Shown here one piece after another: positions 22,927-31,305 of a DNA stretch of 36,969 nt. The notes beneath the pieces are model-generated. The model was not told the DNA's origin. It saw only the letters and a program-made list of their open reading frames with translations, and did not search any database. The DNA comes from an uncultured Ruminococcus sp. (lineage in GTDB: Bacteria; Bacillota; Clostridia; Oscillospirales; Ruminococcaceae): positions 1 to 36,969 of the forward strand of contig UQEM01000008.1 in the NCBI GenBank assembly GCA_900540005.1, given 5' to 3'. Both the position numbers and the translations under genes were made by a program. Every line of letters begins with the position of its first letter. Position 1 is the first letter of the stretch.

Positions 22927-23172
22927 TTGTATAACCGCCTCAAAAATTTACTGTCCTGAAATGCTGTTTAAAATAGCCGTATATCCAAACAGGAACGGAT
23001 ATACAGCATGATTGACCGCAAATAAAAAAGAGGCGGTGACTATAAGCCCTTTCCGTCAGCGTGAAAAGGGGCGTGAATTCAGATAATTGATTGTTGCGTC
23101 AGCGGCTTGAGATCGGGAGATCTTACGGCTGCCGCGCAGAAAATTTTCTCTATTCTTTTGTTCTTTTTTGCT
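22927..23172 (-). promoter_or_regulatory. long structured 5' leader of the MBOAT operon
   Basis: About 245 bases from the predicted start to the MBOAT ATG. Minus-strand helices that can be read directly: GCGGC...AGATC-TCCC-GATCT...GCCGC (about 23102-23136); GCCCcTTTTC/GGAAAGGGC (about 23045-23074); GTATATCC/GGATATAC (22979-23004) inside TGCTGT/ACAGCA; and CCGCCTC (23030-23036) with GAGGCGG (22935-22941). The last helix would cover the ribosome site. It matches no riboswitch class I can recognise by eye. Confidence 0.5.
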
Positions 23173-23178
23173 CTAATA

Positions 23179-23207
23179 ATTATACAACAAAATTCCCCCG
23201 ATTGCAA
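23179..23207 (-). promoter_or_regulatory. sigma-A promoter of the MBOAT operon
   Basis: Minus strand: -35 TTGCAA (23202-23207), 17-base spacer, -10 TATAAT (23179-23184). Confidence 0.65.
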
Positions 23208-23267
23208 GCAAAAATGACAAAGAAATTCAAAATTTTTTCTTAATTTTTAAAAATCGTCTCAAACAAC

Positions 23268-23297
23268 AAAAAAGCCGCAGGATCCTGCGGCTTTTTT
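23268..23297. terminator. strong bidirectional terminator after the SPFH gene
   Basis: GCCGCAG-GATC-CTGCGGC flanked by six A and six T is a perfect symmetric terminator. For minus-strand transcription it closes the NfeD-SPFH operon and insulates the MBOAT promoter downstream. Confidence 0.9.
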
Positions 23298-23308
23298 GGC
23301 ATTATTAA

Positions 23309-23388
23309 GGCAACACCGCTCAAAGCGGGTATAACAGCTTTGCACAAAAACCGATCGTATATTTTGTGCAGGATCTGAGTGGTGCTGC
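23309..23388. repeat. palindromic intergenic repeat, copy D
   Basis: Outer arms GGCAACACCGCTCA (12 of 14 bases like the copy C unit) and TGAGTGGTGCTGC are inverted. Inside, TGCACAAAA (23341-23349) and TTTTGTGCA (23362-23370) pair perfectly around a 12-base loop. It lies between the SPFH stop and the terminator. Confidence 0.65.
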
Positions 23389-23401
23389 ATTTTTTACAGA
23401 C

Positions 23402-24385
23402 TTATTTCTGCTGCGGAGCGCTGTCGTTTTCGATTACCGATTTCAAACCTGCCGCAAGACCTGCAACAGACTGGATCTCGCTCGGAATGATGATCTTGGT
23501 AGCCTTTCCGTCAGCTGCCTTTGCGAAAGCTTCGAGGGATTTGAGCTGTATTACCTTTTCGGTCGGGTTCGCACTGTTGAGCTTTACAAGGCTGTCAGCG
23601 AGTGCTGCCTGAACCATTTCGATAGCCTTGGCTTCACCGGTAGCCTCAAGTATCTTCTGCTCTCTTACAGCGTCTGCGCGGAGTATCATAGCCTGTTTCT
23701 GAGCCTCAGCCTCAAGTATCTGAGCCTCTTTCTTAGCCTCAGCACGGAGTATCTGCGATTCCTTTTCACCCTCTGCTACGAGGACCTGCGACTTCTTGTC
23801 ACCCTCTGCCTGAAGTATCTTCTCACGGCGCTCACGCTCAGCCTTCATCTGCTTTTCCATAGCGTCCTGAATCTCACGGGGCGGGAGAATGTTTTTAAGC
23901 TCGACACGGTTTACCTTGATACCCCAGCGGTCGGTAGCCTGATCGAGGATAGATGTTATCTTTGTGTTGATAACGTCACGGGAAGTGAGAGTAGCGTCGA
24001 GTTCCATTTCGCCGATGATGTTACGGAGCGTGGTAGCTGAGAGGTTCTCGATAGCTGCGAGAGGTCTTTCAACGCCGTAGATGTACTGCTTTGCGTCAGT
24101 GACCTGATAGAAAACGACGGTGTCTATCTGCATTGTAACGTTATCCTTGGTGATAACGGGCTGCGGCTTAAAGTCAACGACCTTTTCCTTTAACGAGACC
24201 TTTCCTGCGATACGGTCAACGAACGGCACGAGGAAGTGGATTCCCGTCTGCCACTCGCATTTGAATGAACCGAAGTGCTCGATAACGAAAACGTGAGCCT
24301 GCGGAACTATTTTCAGACCGCGTATAATTACGATAAGCAGAAATGCCACGACTGCAAGAATAATGATTCCAAGTATGTTATCCAT
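23402..24385 (-). CDS. SPFH/band 7 family membrane protein (paraslipin-like)
   Basis: 327 residues. An N-terminal membrane helix (about 4-23) is followed by the SPFH domain (about 25-195, with VPQAHVFVIEHFGSF and PRLVPFVDRI-like text). A long helical region (about 185-265) is made of repeats of Ala, Glu, Lys and Gln (EAKKEAQILEAEAQKQ). Such stomatin/paraslipin proteins oligomerise in the membrane and often act with NfeD, whose gene lies 20 bases upstream. GGAGG precedes the ATG. A role in membrane domain organisation is family knowledge; the client here is not known. Confidence 0.93.
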   Translation of the reverse strand: MDNILGIIILAVVAFLLIVIIRGLKIVPQAHVFVIEHFGSFKCEWQTGIHFLVPFVDRIAGKVSLKEKVVDFKPQPVITKDNVTMQIDTVVFYQVTDAKQYIYGVERPLAAIENLSATTLRNIIGEMELDATLTSRDVINTKITSILDQATDRWGIKVNRVELKNILPPREIQDAMEKQMKAERERREKILQAEGDKKSQVLVAEGEKESQILRAEAKKEAQILEAEAQKQAMILRADAVREQKILEATGEAKAIEMVQAALADSLVKLNSANPTEKVIQLKSLEAFAKAADGKATKIIIPSEIQSVAGLAAGLKSVIENDSAPQQK

Positions 24386-24405
24386 AATAATGATCCTCCG
24401 ATAAA

Positions 24406-24843
24406 TTAGTTGGTTTTCTGCGATACTACGAGCTTAGCGCCCTGTACCTCTTCGACTGTCACAATACTTCCTTTTGGGATTATCTGCTCGTGATCGAGCG
24501 GCTGTGCGCTCCAGTCAACTCCGCCGAGCGTAACTCTGCCCATACCCTTTTCCTCGTCGATATCTTCGATAACGACTGCACTTTTGCCGACATCAAGCTC
24601 GATGTTGGTGCCGATGTGCTTTTTGCTGCGGCGGGATTTAAGATAGGGGAATGTCAGCGCGACAAGAACCGCGGACGAGATAACGAAGATCCCCACCTGT
24701 TGAAGCATGGAAAGCTCGAAGAAGTATGTACACATAAGCGTTATCAGCGCTCCGGCGGCAAACCACACGGAAACAAGCTGAACCGTAGCGATCTCAATGA
24801 TGATAAAGGCAGCCACGGCGATTGCCCATATCAGTACGTCCAT
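24406..24843 (-). CDS. NfeD family protein
   Basis: About 145 residues of the short NfeD form. Two or three membrane helices (about 2-22, 24-44 and 48-68) precede a C-terminal OB-fold domain (about 80-140; VGKSAVVIEDID, GRVTLGGVDWSAQPL, IPKGSIVTVEEVQGAKLVV). It works with the adjacent SPFH protein. The reading frame extends upstream to 24918, but 24843 is chosen because AAAGGAGG lies eight bases before it and the product then begins directly with a membrane helix. Confidence 0.92.
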   Translation of the reverse strand: MDVLIWAIAVAAFIIIEIATVQLVSVWFAAGALITLMCTYFFELSMLQQVGIFVISSAVLVALTFPYLKSRRSKKHIGTNIELDVGKSAVVIEDIDEEKGMGRVTLGGVDWSAQPLDHEQIIPKGSIVTVEEVQGAKLVVSQKTN

Positions 24844-24959
24844 AGAGAGTCCTCCTTTCGGAATGGCTGAAAAGCGTATAGTGCGGATATTTTCCGCCGG
24901 ATAATATGCAGCAGACAAAACTGCTGTGCATATCTTCGGACATAAAAATATCCATAACT

Positions 24960-24988
24960 ATTATATCATATTATTTCCGAAAAATCAA
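24960..24988 (-). promoter_or_regulatory. sigma-A promoter of the NfeD-SPFH operon
   Basis: Minus strand: -35 TTGATT (24983-24988), 17-base spacer, -10 TATAAT (24960-24965). The leader of about 110 bases contains a small hairpin CAGCAG-TTTTGT-CTGCTG near 24909-24926. Confidence 0.65.
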
Positions 24989-25024
24989 TTGGTTTTATTT
25001 GTTTTTTGCAAAATTTCCACAGAC

Positions 25025-26161
25025 TCAGCGCATGATCTCGGTGTAGGTCATAATGTACGGAGCTATGCCCTTTGCGTCATTCTCGGCAATGCGCTCGGAG
25101 AGATAATATTCCGCCGAACCGTCACGGTAAGGCGAACCTCCGAGGCCCGCGGTAAGGCAGATGTTGCGCATTACGGGCAGGGGATCGTCAAACGCAAGGA
25201 AATCCTCCGTTACTCGCGAGAATGCCTTTTCACCGGCGTGTTTTATAGCGCTGCCGGTTATCCCGAGCCTTGCTGATCTCAGCGCGGAATAGGCAAAAAG
25301 CAAAGTTCCGCTTGTTTCGGGATAGTTTTCGCCGAGGTCGTGTCGGGCAGGCAACTGCAAAAGCATTCCGCCCTCAGCAGTCTGCATTGCGAGAGCTTCA
25401 AGAAGTTCCGCGAGCATATCCGTGCAGAAAGAATATCCTGCCGAATCGCTCGGCAATATCCCGCAGATGTCCGCGAGTCCCGCGCACAGCCAGCCTATGG
25501 AGCGAAGCCAGAACTGCGGCGAAAGTCCAGTCTTTTGGTCCGCCCATTTTTGTTTGCGCGATTCATCATAGCCGTGATAGTAGAGTCCCGTGTTTTTGTC
25601 GCGCATGAGGTCACGGATATTTTCAAGCTGTTTCACGGAATCGTCTGCAAATTCGGCTTTCCCCGATATAATGCTGTATTCCGCCATGAAGGGCAGAGCC
25701 ATGTATGCTCCGTCAAGCCAGATCTGGTCGGGATATATCGCTTTGTGAAAGAAGTTTCCGCACATGAGCCGCGGCTGATCTGAAAGCTGCTCGGTGACGA
25801 GCTTTTCGTAAGCGAGCCTGAAACGTTCAAGTCCTGTTTCGCGGTAAAGAAAAAGCAGATTCTTTCCGCCGTTAATGCTGTCGAGGTTGAAGTCCTCCGC
25901 TCTCATGGTCGGGATAGTTCCGTCCTCCGAAATATAGGCGTTTGTGAAATGGACTGCATAGTCCGAAAGCCTCTTGTCGCCGTTCAGGCTGTACAGCATA
26001 AGTATTGCCTTTATCACGCAGGCGTCGATGTAGTTCCACTTTGCAGGCTTGGAGTAAATGAAGTTTTCCCTGTTCCACAGCGGCATGAGCGGCTCGGAGG
26101 GGAGTATCATATTTTCTATATAGGAGCTTACAGCCGCTTCGTGCTGTTTTATTGTTGTCAT
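25025..26161 (-). CDS. GH105 (GH88-like) unsaturated rhamnogalacturonyl hydrolase
   Basis: 378 residues, cytoplasmic (no signal peptide), an alpha6/alpha6-barrel hydrolase of the YteR/YesR type. IYPDQIWLDGAYMALPFMAEY (about 142-162) has the catalytic aspartate at Asp150; SPQFWLRSIGWL and ENYPETSGTLLFAYSAL are also family-typical. Such enzymes remove the unsaturated uronic acid left by pectate or rhamnogalacturonan lyases. It overlaps the permease gene by four bases (ATGA) and is the last gene of a sugar-importer operon, so the imported substrate is probably an unsaturated pectin oligosaccharide. Confidence 0.92.
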   Translation of the reverse strand: MTTIKQHEAAVSSYIENMILPSEPLMPLWNRENFIYSKPAKWNYIDACVIKAILMLYSLNGDKRLSDYAVHFTNAYISEDGTIPTMRAEDFNLDSINGGKNLLFLYRETGLERFRLAYEKLVTEQLSDQPRLMCGNFFHKAIYPDQIWLDGAYMALPFMAEYSIISGKAEFADDSVKQLENIRDLMRDKNTGLYYHGYDESRKQKWADQKTGLSPQFWLRSIGWLCAGLADICGILPSDSAGYSFCTDMLAELLEALAMQTAEGGMLLQLPARHDLGENYPETSGTLLFAYSALRSARLGITGSAIKHAGEKAFSRVTEDFLAFDDPLPVMRNICLTAGLGGSPYRDGSAEYYLSERIAENDAKGIAPYIMTYTEIMR

Positions 26162-26985
26162 CCTGAAATACCTCCTGCCGTGATACCGCCGATAAATTTT
26201 TTCTGGGCCGCTGCGAATACGGCAACGGACGGTATCAGTCCGATCACCGACATGGCGATTATTTTTCGCTGTTCATAGCCTTGTCCTGTGCTGTCCACCG
26301 AGAGTCTCAGTGCGAGCGAAAGCGGATACTTCTGCACCGACTGTATCATGATGAGCGGCGTGAGAAAGTCGTTCATTGTCCACAAAAAGGTGAATATCGC
26401 AATCGAAACGATCGCAGGTCTGATACATGGGACAAGTATGTGGATAAGGGTGCGCAGAGTTCCGCAGCCGTCTATTCTTGCGGCTTCGTCAAGTTCCTTG
26501 GGTACGCTTTTGAAAAACTGGATAAGAATGAACACGAACATTCCCTCGCACGCAAAGAGTGACGGCAGAGTAAGCGGGATGTAGGTGTCGAGCAGGTCTG
26601 ATTTGCTCCATAGCTGATACAGGGGCATTACCGAAACTATCGAGGGCATGAGCATACTGAGCATGAGTGCGGCGAAAAGCGGCTTTTTCATAGGAAAGTC
26701 GAAACGCGCAAATCCGTAAGCTACGAGCACGGAGGAGAACACTGCAAAAGCGGTTTTTGGCACGATTATCATAAATGTGTTGAGAAAATAATGTCCCATG
26801 CTGTAGGGAGTGACTGTCCGCCATGCGCTTTTGTAGACGGAGAAGTCAAAGCTTTCGGGCATGAACCATATTGTGCTGAATATCTCGCTGTTGGTCTTGA
26901 AAGAAGCTCCGATAAGCCACAAAAGCGGATAGAGCATCACGACAGAGATAAGCGTGAGCGAGAGATAGATCGCGGCTTTTTTCAT
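26158..26985 (-). CDS. carbohydrate ABC transporter permease (MalG type)
   Basis: About 275 residues with six membrane helices. The ATPase-contacting EAA loop reads ELDEAARIDGCG (about 187-198). The start at 26985 is chosen because its ATG overlaps the stop of the first permease (ATGA, 26982-26985) and the protein then begins with a normal membrane helix; the open frame runs on to 27066. No ATP-binding subunit is encoded in the window, as is common for Firmicute CUT1 importers that share one MsmX-type ATPase. Confidence 0.93.
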   Translation of the reverse strand: MKKAAIYLSLTLISVVMLYPLLWLIGASFKTNSEIFSTIWFMPESFDFSVYKSAWRTVTPYSMGHYFLNTFMIIVPKTAFAVFSSVLVAYGFARFDFPMKKPLFAALMLSMLMPSIVSVMPLYQLWSKSDLLDTYIPLTLPSLFACEGMFVFILIQFFKSVPKELDEAARIDGCGTLRTLIHILVPCIRPAIVSIAIFTFLWTMNDFLTPLIMIQSVQKYPLSLALRLSVDSTGQGYEQRKIIAMSVIGLIPSVAVFAAAQKKFIGGITAGGISG

Positions 26986-27878
26986 TGGCTGTCCTCCTTG
27001 CTGAAAGCTCCCGTCAGCTTGAACATGACTGCGACAATTATCGTGATGACCACGAAAAGAAGCCACGAAACAGCATTTGCGCGCCCCGGGTCGGAATAGC
27101 GGAACATTTCGTCATAGATGAGCATTCCGAGCGTGTAGGTCTTTTTCAGAGGGCCACCTCCGGTTATCATGTAAGGCGCGTTGAATTCCTGCATTGCGGC
27201 GATCGTTTGCAGGACGAGATTGACAAAAATGACATTTTTTAGCTGCGGCAGAGTTATGCAGAAGAAAGCCTTTACCGCTCCGCAGCCGTCAGTTTTTGCA
27301 GCATCGTACAGCTCCGAGGGGATATCTCTGAGTCTGGTGAGAAAAATTATCATGGTCGAACCAAATTCCCACACACGAAGCAGTATTATCATGGCAAGAG
27401 CGGAATTTCCTCCGCCGTACCAGCTTACGGGCGCTGCTCCGACAGCTTCGAGAAATTGGTTTATGAGTCCGTTTGAGGTGAAAAGGTACTGCCACATGAT
27501 AACGATAGCGAGGTTTGCGCCGAGAATAGACGGTATGTAGAAAATAGTCCTGTAAACGCTCATGCCTTTTATCTCAAGGCTGAGCAGGAGCGCTGTGAGC
27601 AGCGAGACCAGCAGTTTTATCGGTACGAGAAATGCCGCGTATCTGAGCGTTACGGACGCTGCCGAGAGAAAGTCCTCGTCTGTTATCATTCTGCGGTAGT
27701 TGCTCAGTCCCGTAAATTCGGGCGAGCGTATGTTTTCATAGCTGTGAAGCCCTGTGATGAATGATGCCGCGAACGGATACAGGGTGAACAACAGAAAGCC
27801 GACTGCAAACGGTATTACGAGCAGCAGTCCCGTGAATCTGCTCACACCGACAGGGTTTGAATAGGTGCGCTTTTTCAT
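26982..27878 (-). CDS. carbohydrate ABC transporter permease (MalF type)
   Basis: 298 residues, six membrane helices. The EAA loop is ELYDAAKTDGCGAVKAF (about 185-201), and GGGPLKKTYTLG near the C-terminus is typical of MalF/UgpA-like proteins. Its start overlaps the solute-binding protein stop by four bases and its end overlaps the MalG-type gene by four bases. Confidence 0.94.
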   Translation of the reverse strand: MKKRTYSNPVGVSRFTGLLLVIPFAVGFLLFTLYPFAASFITGLHSYENIRSPEFTGLSNYRRMITDEDFLSAASVTLRYAAFLVPIKLLVSLLTALLLSLEIKGMSVYRTIFYIPSILGANLAIVIMWQYLFTSNGLINQFLEAVGAAPVSWYGGGNSALAMIILLRVWEFGSTMIIFLTRLRDIPSELYDAAKTDGCGAVKAFFCITLPQLKNVIFVNLVLQTIAAMQEFNAPYMITGGGPLKKTYTLGMLIYDEMFRYSDPGRANAVSWLLFVVITIIVAVMFKLTGAFSKEDSQ

Positions 27879-29185
27879 TTTTTGAGTTTCTCCAGATATT
27901 CTGTTATCGAGGTGTACATTTCGTGAGCCGCTTCTGCGGTGTCAGCCGTGTTGTAGGAAACGGACTCGATAGCTGTATTGTAGAACTCTTTCATGCGTGA
28001 AAGCTCCATGTACGGACTGATAGTAACGGTATCAAGCTGAGAGAACATATCATCACTCTCCTGCGCAAGACCGCTGAGCAGATCGCTTTTTCTGAGGCTG
28101 TCCTCTGCGTATGAGGATGCGGGTATCCCGCGCGTTGTTCCGAGAATTTGTGCGCATTCCTCATCGTTCAGCAGGAAGTCAATGAAAGCCGCAGATTCGT
28201 CCGGATGCTTTGTACTGCGCGAAACTGCGTACATAAGTGAGGGCTTTATCATCCAGCCGCCCGAATTTCCGTCCTCGTCTGTGAGGAGCGGGCCTGCTTC
28301 GAGAACTCCCTGCGGAAGAACTGACTCATACTTTCCGACAGCGCTGCCCCACTCAAGAACTCCGGCGATATTGCCGCTGATAAACTCGGGTGACTGGTAC
28401 AGTGCGGCGTTTCCGTCCTCGTCCGTTCTGGTCTGCACAGTGCGGATAACGTGTGCGTCCTCAAGCTCCTTGTAAAAGTCGAGCGCGTCCTTTATGTCGG
28501 ACTCCGTGAAACCGAGTTCGCCGTCCATGGACATGAATTCTCTGCCTGTTTTCTGCTGGATATATACGACCGCAAGATACCACGCCGTACCTCCCGACTG
28601 GATATCAAGGTCGAGCGGATAGAGTCCCTTTTCGCCGAATTTAGCGCCGAGTGCAGTTAGCTCGCTCCACGTTGACGGGTAATCCGCCCCAAGCTGCGAG
28701 TAGACCTGCGAATTGTAGAAAAGTCCTCTGCCGCACAGTGAGACGGTAACGGCATTCAGGTGTCCCTCTACCGTGCCGAACGACAGAACATCGCTGTCAA
28801 ATCCTGACAAGTCGAGGTACTGCGTCAGTTCGTTCAGATCGTAAAAGCCCTTTCCGTCGTCGGACATGGTTATGAGCCAGTCGTAATTTATCTGCATGAC
28901 GTCCGGTTCTGTGCCGCCGCTTATCTGTGAGGTGACTTTTTCAGTCCAGCCGTCCCAACCGCCGTATTCGGGAGCAATAGTGATCTCGGGGTGCTTGCTG
29001 TTCCAGAGGTCGATAGCCTTCAGCGTAGCTTCGTGGCGGTCATCTCCGCCCCACCACGAAAAGCGGATAGTGCATTTGTCAAGTTTGCCGTCGGGTGCGG
29101 CAGGTGAGTCCTGCGGCTTGCTTCCACAGGCAGAGAGCGCGATAATACAGCTTACAGCAACTGCTTTTGATATGAATTTTTTCAT
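27875..29185 (-). CDS. extracellular sugar-binding lipoprotein of ABC importer
   Basis: 436 residues. The signal peptide ends in lipobox LSAC with lipidated Cys20. The mature protein is a type 1 sugar-binding protein (IRFSWWGGDDRHEAT, APEYGGWDGW, PDVMQINYDWL, GGWMIKPSLMYAVSRSTKHP). It captures the oligosaccharide for the two permeases encoded next. The GH105 partner suggests a pectin-derived ligand. First gene of the operon. Confidence 0.94.
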   Translation of the reverse strand: MKKFISKAVAVSCIIALSACGSKPQDSPAAPDGKLDKCTIRFSWWGGDDRHEATLKAIDLWNSKHPEITIAPEYGGWDGWTEKVTSQISGGTEPDVMQINYDWLITMSDDGKGFYDLNELTQYLDLSGFDSDVLSFGTVEGHLNAVTVSLCGRGLFYNSQVYSQLGADYPSTWSELTALGAKFGEKGLYPLDLDIQSGGTAWYLAVVYIQQKTGREFMSMDGELGFTESDIKDALDFYKELEDAHVIRTVQTRTDEDGNAALYQSPEFISGNIAGVLEWGSAVGKYESVLPQGVLEAGPLLTDEDGNSGGWMIKPSLMYAVSRSTKHPDESAAFIDFLLNDEECAQILGTTRGIPASSYAEDSLRKSDLLSGLAQESDDMFSQLDTVTISPYMELSRMKEFYNTAIESVSYNTADTAEAAHEMYTSITEYLEKLKK

Positions 29186-29217
29186 ACTCTCATATCCCCT
29201 AATATAATGATAGCATT

Positions 29218-29247
29218 ATTATAATATATTTTTGACCTGCTTGTCAA
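29218..29247 (-). promoter_or_regulatory. promoter of the sugar importer operon
   Basis: Minus strand: -35 TTGACA (29242-29247), 18-base spacer, -10 TATAAT (29218-29223). It is back to back with the aroK promoter; the two -35 boxes are 21 bases apart. I see no clear catabolite-repression site. Confidence 0.7.
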
Positions 29248-29268
29248 CTCGCGCCTTGTCGGTCGGGG

Positions 29269-29297
29269 TTGACAAAGCTGACGGAATGAGTTAAAAT
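29269..29297 (+). promoter_or_regulatory. sigma-A promoter of the shikimate kinase gene
   Basis: TTGACA (29269-29274), 17-base spacer, TAAAAT (29292-29297). Confidence 0.75.
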
Positions 29298-29346
29298 ATA
29301 TTAGTAAGTATGATGTAATTTTTATCGAAAGTTAAGGAATATCCCA

Positions 29347-29874
29347 ATGAAAAATAATATTGTTCTTATAGGAATGCCGGGTGTCGGAAAGAGTACGGTC
29401 GGCGTAATACTGGCGAAAATACTCGGTTATCGTTTTCTCGACACCGATCTCGTCATACAGGAGACCGAAAAGAGACTCCTCAGGGAAATAATCGCCGCAG
29501 AAGGCGTTGACGGCTTTATAGCAGCCGAAAATCGCATAGTAAGCGGAGTTTCCGCAGAAAAATCAGTTATCGCAACGGGCGGGAGCGTTGTTTATGGTGA
29601 GGACGCCATGAGAAATCTGTCGGAGAATGGCACGGTGGTGTATTTCAGGCTCGATTACGAAGAACTTACGAAACGCCTCGGCAATATCAGGAACAGGGGT
29701 GTTGTTATCCGCAGCGGTCAGACTCTTGCCGACCTTTATGCGGAACGAGTGCCGCTGTATGAGAAATACGCGGATATCACAATAGACGAGAGCGGATGCG
29801 GCGTTGAGGAGACTGTTCAAAAGGCGGTAAAAGCCATTAATGAGGCGATGAACAGGCCGCTGTTGAATGTGTGA
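29347..29874 (+). CDS. aroK: shikimate kinase
   Basis: 175 residues, a P-loop kinase phosphorylating shikimate at the 3-OH in aromatic amino acid synthesis. Walker A is GMPGVGKST (about 9-17). FLDTDLVIQE gives the shikimate-binding Asp (about 33-35), ATGGS the second substrate loop (about 76-80), and RSGQTLADLYAERVPLYEKYAD the lid and adenine region. Length is normal. It stands alone with its own promoter; no other aro genes are near. Confidence 0.93.
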   Translation: MKNNIVLIGMPGVGKSTVGVILAKILGYRFLDTDLVIQETEKRLLREIIAAEGVDGFIAAENRIVSGVSAEKSVIATGGSVVYGEDAMRNLSENGTVVYFRLDYEELTKRLGNIRNRGVVIRSGQTLADLYAERVPLYEKYADITIDESGCGVEETVQKAVKAINEAMNRPLLNV

Positions 29875-29968
29875 TGGAGTGACAGTATCGCTTTTGTTAA
29901 AGGTGCACAAACAGATCAACAGAAAAAATATGAATTGCACAATTTTGGCTTTTATACAAAAATCTTCT

Positions 29969-29997
29969 TTGACAACTAACGCGTTTTGTGGTATAAT
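29969..29997 (+). promoter_or_regulatory. consensus sigma-A promoter of the minD-mgsA region
   Basis: TTGACA (29969-29974), 17-base spacer, TATAAT (29992-29997) preceded by TGG (extended -10). The leader to the minD ATG is about 110 bases and includes a small CGGC-TGTAT-GCCG hairpin near 30060. Confidence 0.85.
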
Positions 29998-30114
29998 ATA
30001 TCGTAGGGTTATTATTTAGGAAAATTGTTTTTATATCACCTCAGCAAATACACAGGATCTGCGGCTGTATGCCGTCATTTCCGTATTCTCAGGGGATATC
30101 GGAAAGGATTTGAA

Positions 30115-30852
30115 ATGGCTAAAATAATTGCGGTTACTTCAGGAAAAGGCGGTACCGGCAAATCTACAGTCTGCGCCGGACTCGGATATACTCTTGCAAA
30201 GCAGGGTCACAGAACTCTTCTTATAGAGCTTGATTTCGGTCTGAGATGCCTTGATATCATGTTCGGCATGGAGAACAGCATTGAGTACGATCTCGGCGAC
30301 GTTCTCAGCGGAAAGAAGAAGGCCCTTGAAGCCATCACTCAGGTGAATATGGCAAGCAACCTCAATCTCCTCTGCGCACCGAAAACCCTTACAAGCGTTT
30401 CTGCGGATCAGATAATCGACATCTGCCGCTCGGTAAAGAAGTATTTCGAGTACATAATTATTGATACTGGTGCGGGAATCAATTCTCACGTTTTCGATAT
30501 CGTTGAACAGGCGAATCTCATTCTTGTTGTATCTACCCCCGATCCGGTTTGCATAAGAGACGCAAGCCTGATGTCAGACGAGTTCTACAACAGAGGAAAC
30601 AAGAGTCAGAGACTTATTATCAATAAGATAAGCAAAAAAGTCATCGGCAACGCGCTTGTTGCCAATCTCGACGAAATTATTGACAAAATCGGCGTTCAGC
30701 TCATCGGTGTTATCCCCGATGACTTCAAAATGACGGTGGCTACGGGTACGGGAACTCCTATCCCGACTGATTCACAGGCTCTCAAGGCGTTTGATGCGAT
30801 TTCAAAGCGTCTCGGCGGTGAATTTGTTCCGCTTACCGTTAAAACGTCCTGA
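30115..30852 (+). CDS. minD: MinD-like ParA-family ATPase
   Basis: 245 residues. The deviant Walker A KGGTGKST (residues 11-18) marks MinD/ParA ATPases. ELDFGLRCLDIMFGMEN replaces the usual DxDxGLRNLD text, and IDTGAGINSHVF is the Walker B segment. MinD places the division site by dimerising on the membrane. The C-terminus (GGEFVPLTVKTS) shows no amphipathic membrane-targeting helix, and minC and minE are absent here. In many Clostridia minD and mgsA lie in one mre-min cluster, so minD followed by mgsA may be its remnant. The start at 30115 is chosen by AAAGGA seven bases upstream; the frame continues to 30025 without a ribosome site. Confidence 0.85.
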   Translation: MAKIIAVTSGKGGTGKSTVCAGLGYTLAKQGHRTLLIELDFGLRCLDIMFGMENSIEYDLGDVLSGKKKALEAITQVNMASNLNLLCAPKTLTSVSADQIIDICRSVKKYFEYIIIDTGAGINSHVFDIVEQANLILVVSTPDPVCIRDASLMSDEFYNRGNKSQRLIINKISKKVIGNALVANLDEIIDKIGVQLIGVIPDDFKMTVATGTGTPIPTDSQALKAFDAISKRLGGEFVPLTVKTS

Positions 30853-30896
30853 ATTTACAGATAAAAACTTCCGCACAGCGGGGAAAGGATAGACAT

Positions 30897-31298
30897 ATGA
30901 AGATCGCTCTCATAGCACATGATGCAAAAAAAGAACTCATGGTTCAGTTCTGCAGCGCATACTGCGGAATTCTTTCAAAGCATACTCTTATTGCTACAAA
31001 TACAACAGGCAAACAGGTCAGCGAAGCAACAGGGCTTCCTATAAAGAGATACCTCAGCGGACAGGGAGGCGCAGAACAGATTCTGGCTCTTCTCTCATGT
31101 AATGAGGTGGATATCCTTCTTTTCTTCCGCGATCCTATAAATGCAAAGGCAACAGACGTTCACGGTATGAACCTTCTCAGGCTGTGCGATGTACATAATG
31201 TTCCGGTAGCAACAAATATCGCAACTGCCGAAGCACTTATACTCGCCCTTGAAAGAGGCGACCTGGATTGGCGCGAAGTCGGCAATCCGGCTATCTGA
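30897..31298 (+). CDS. mgsA: methylglyoxal synthase
   Basis: 133 residues. The enzyme turns dihydroxyacetone phosphate into methylglyoxal and phosphate, a bypass used when phosphate is short. Family text is clear: IALIAHDAKKE at the N-terminus, the phosphate-binding GQGGAEQI (about 55-62), and FFRDPINAKATDVHGMNLLRLCDVHNVPVATN (about 82-113), which holds the catalytic aspartate region. AAAGGA lies about nine bases before the ATG. It follows minD by 44 bases. Confidence 0.95.
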   Translation: MKIALIAHDAKKELMVQFCSAYCGILSKHTLIATNTTGKQVSEATGLPIKRYLSGQGGAEQILALLSCNEVDILLFFRDPINAKATDVHGMNLLRLCDVHNVPVATNIATAEALILALERGDLDWREVGNPAI

Positions 31299-31305
31299 AT
31301 GATAT

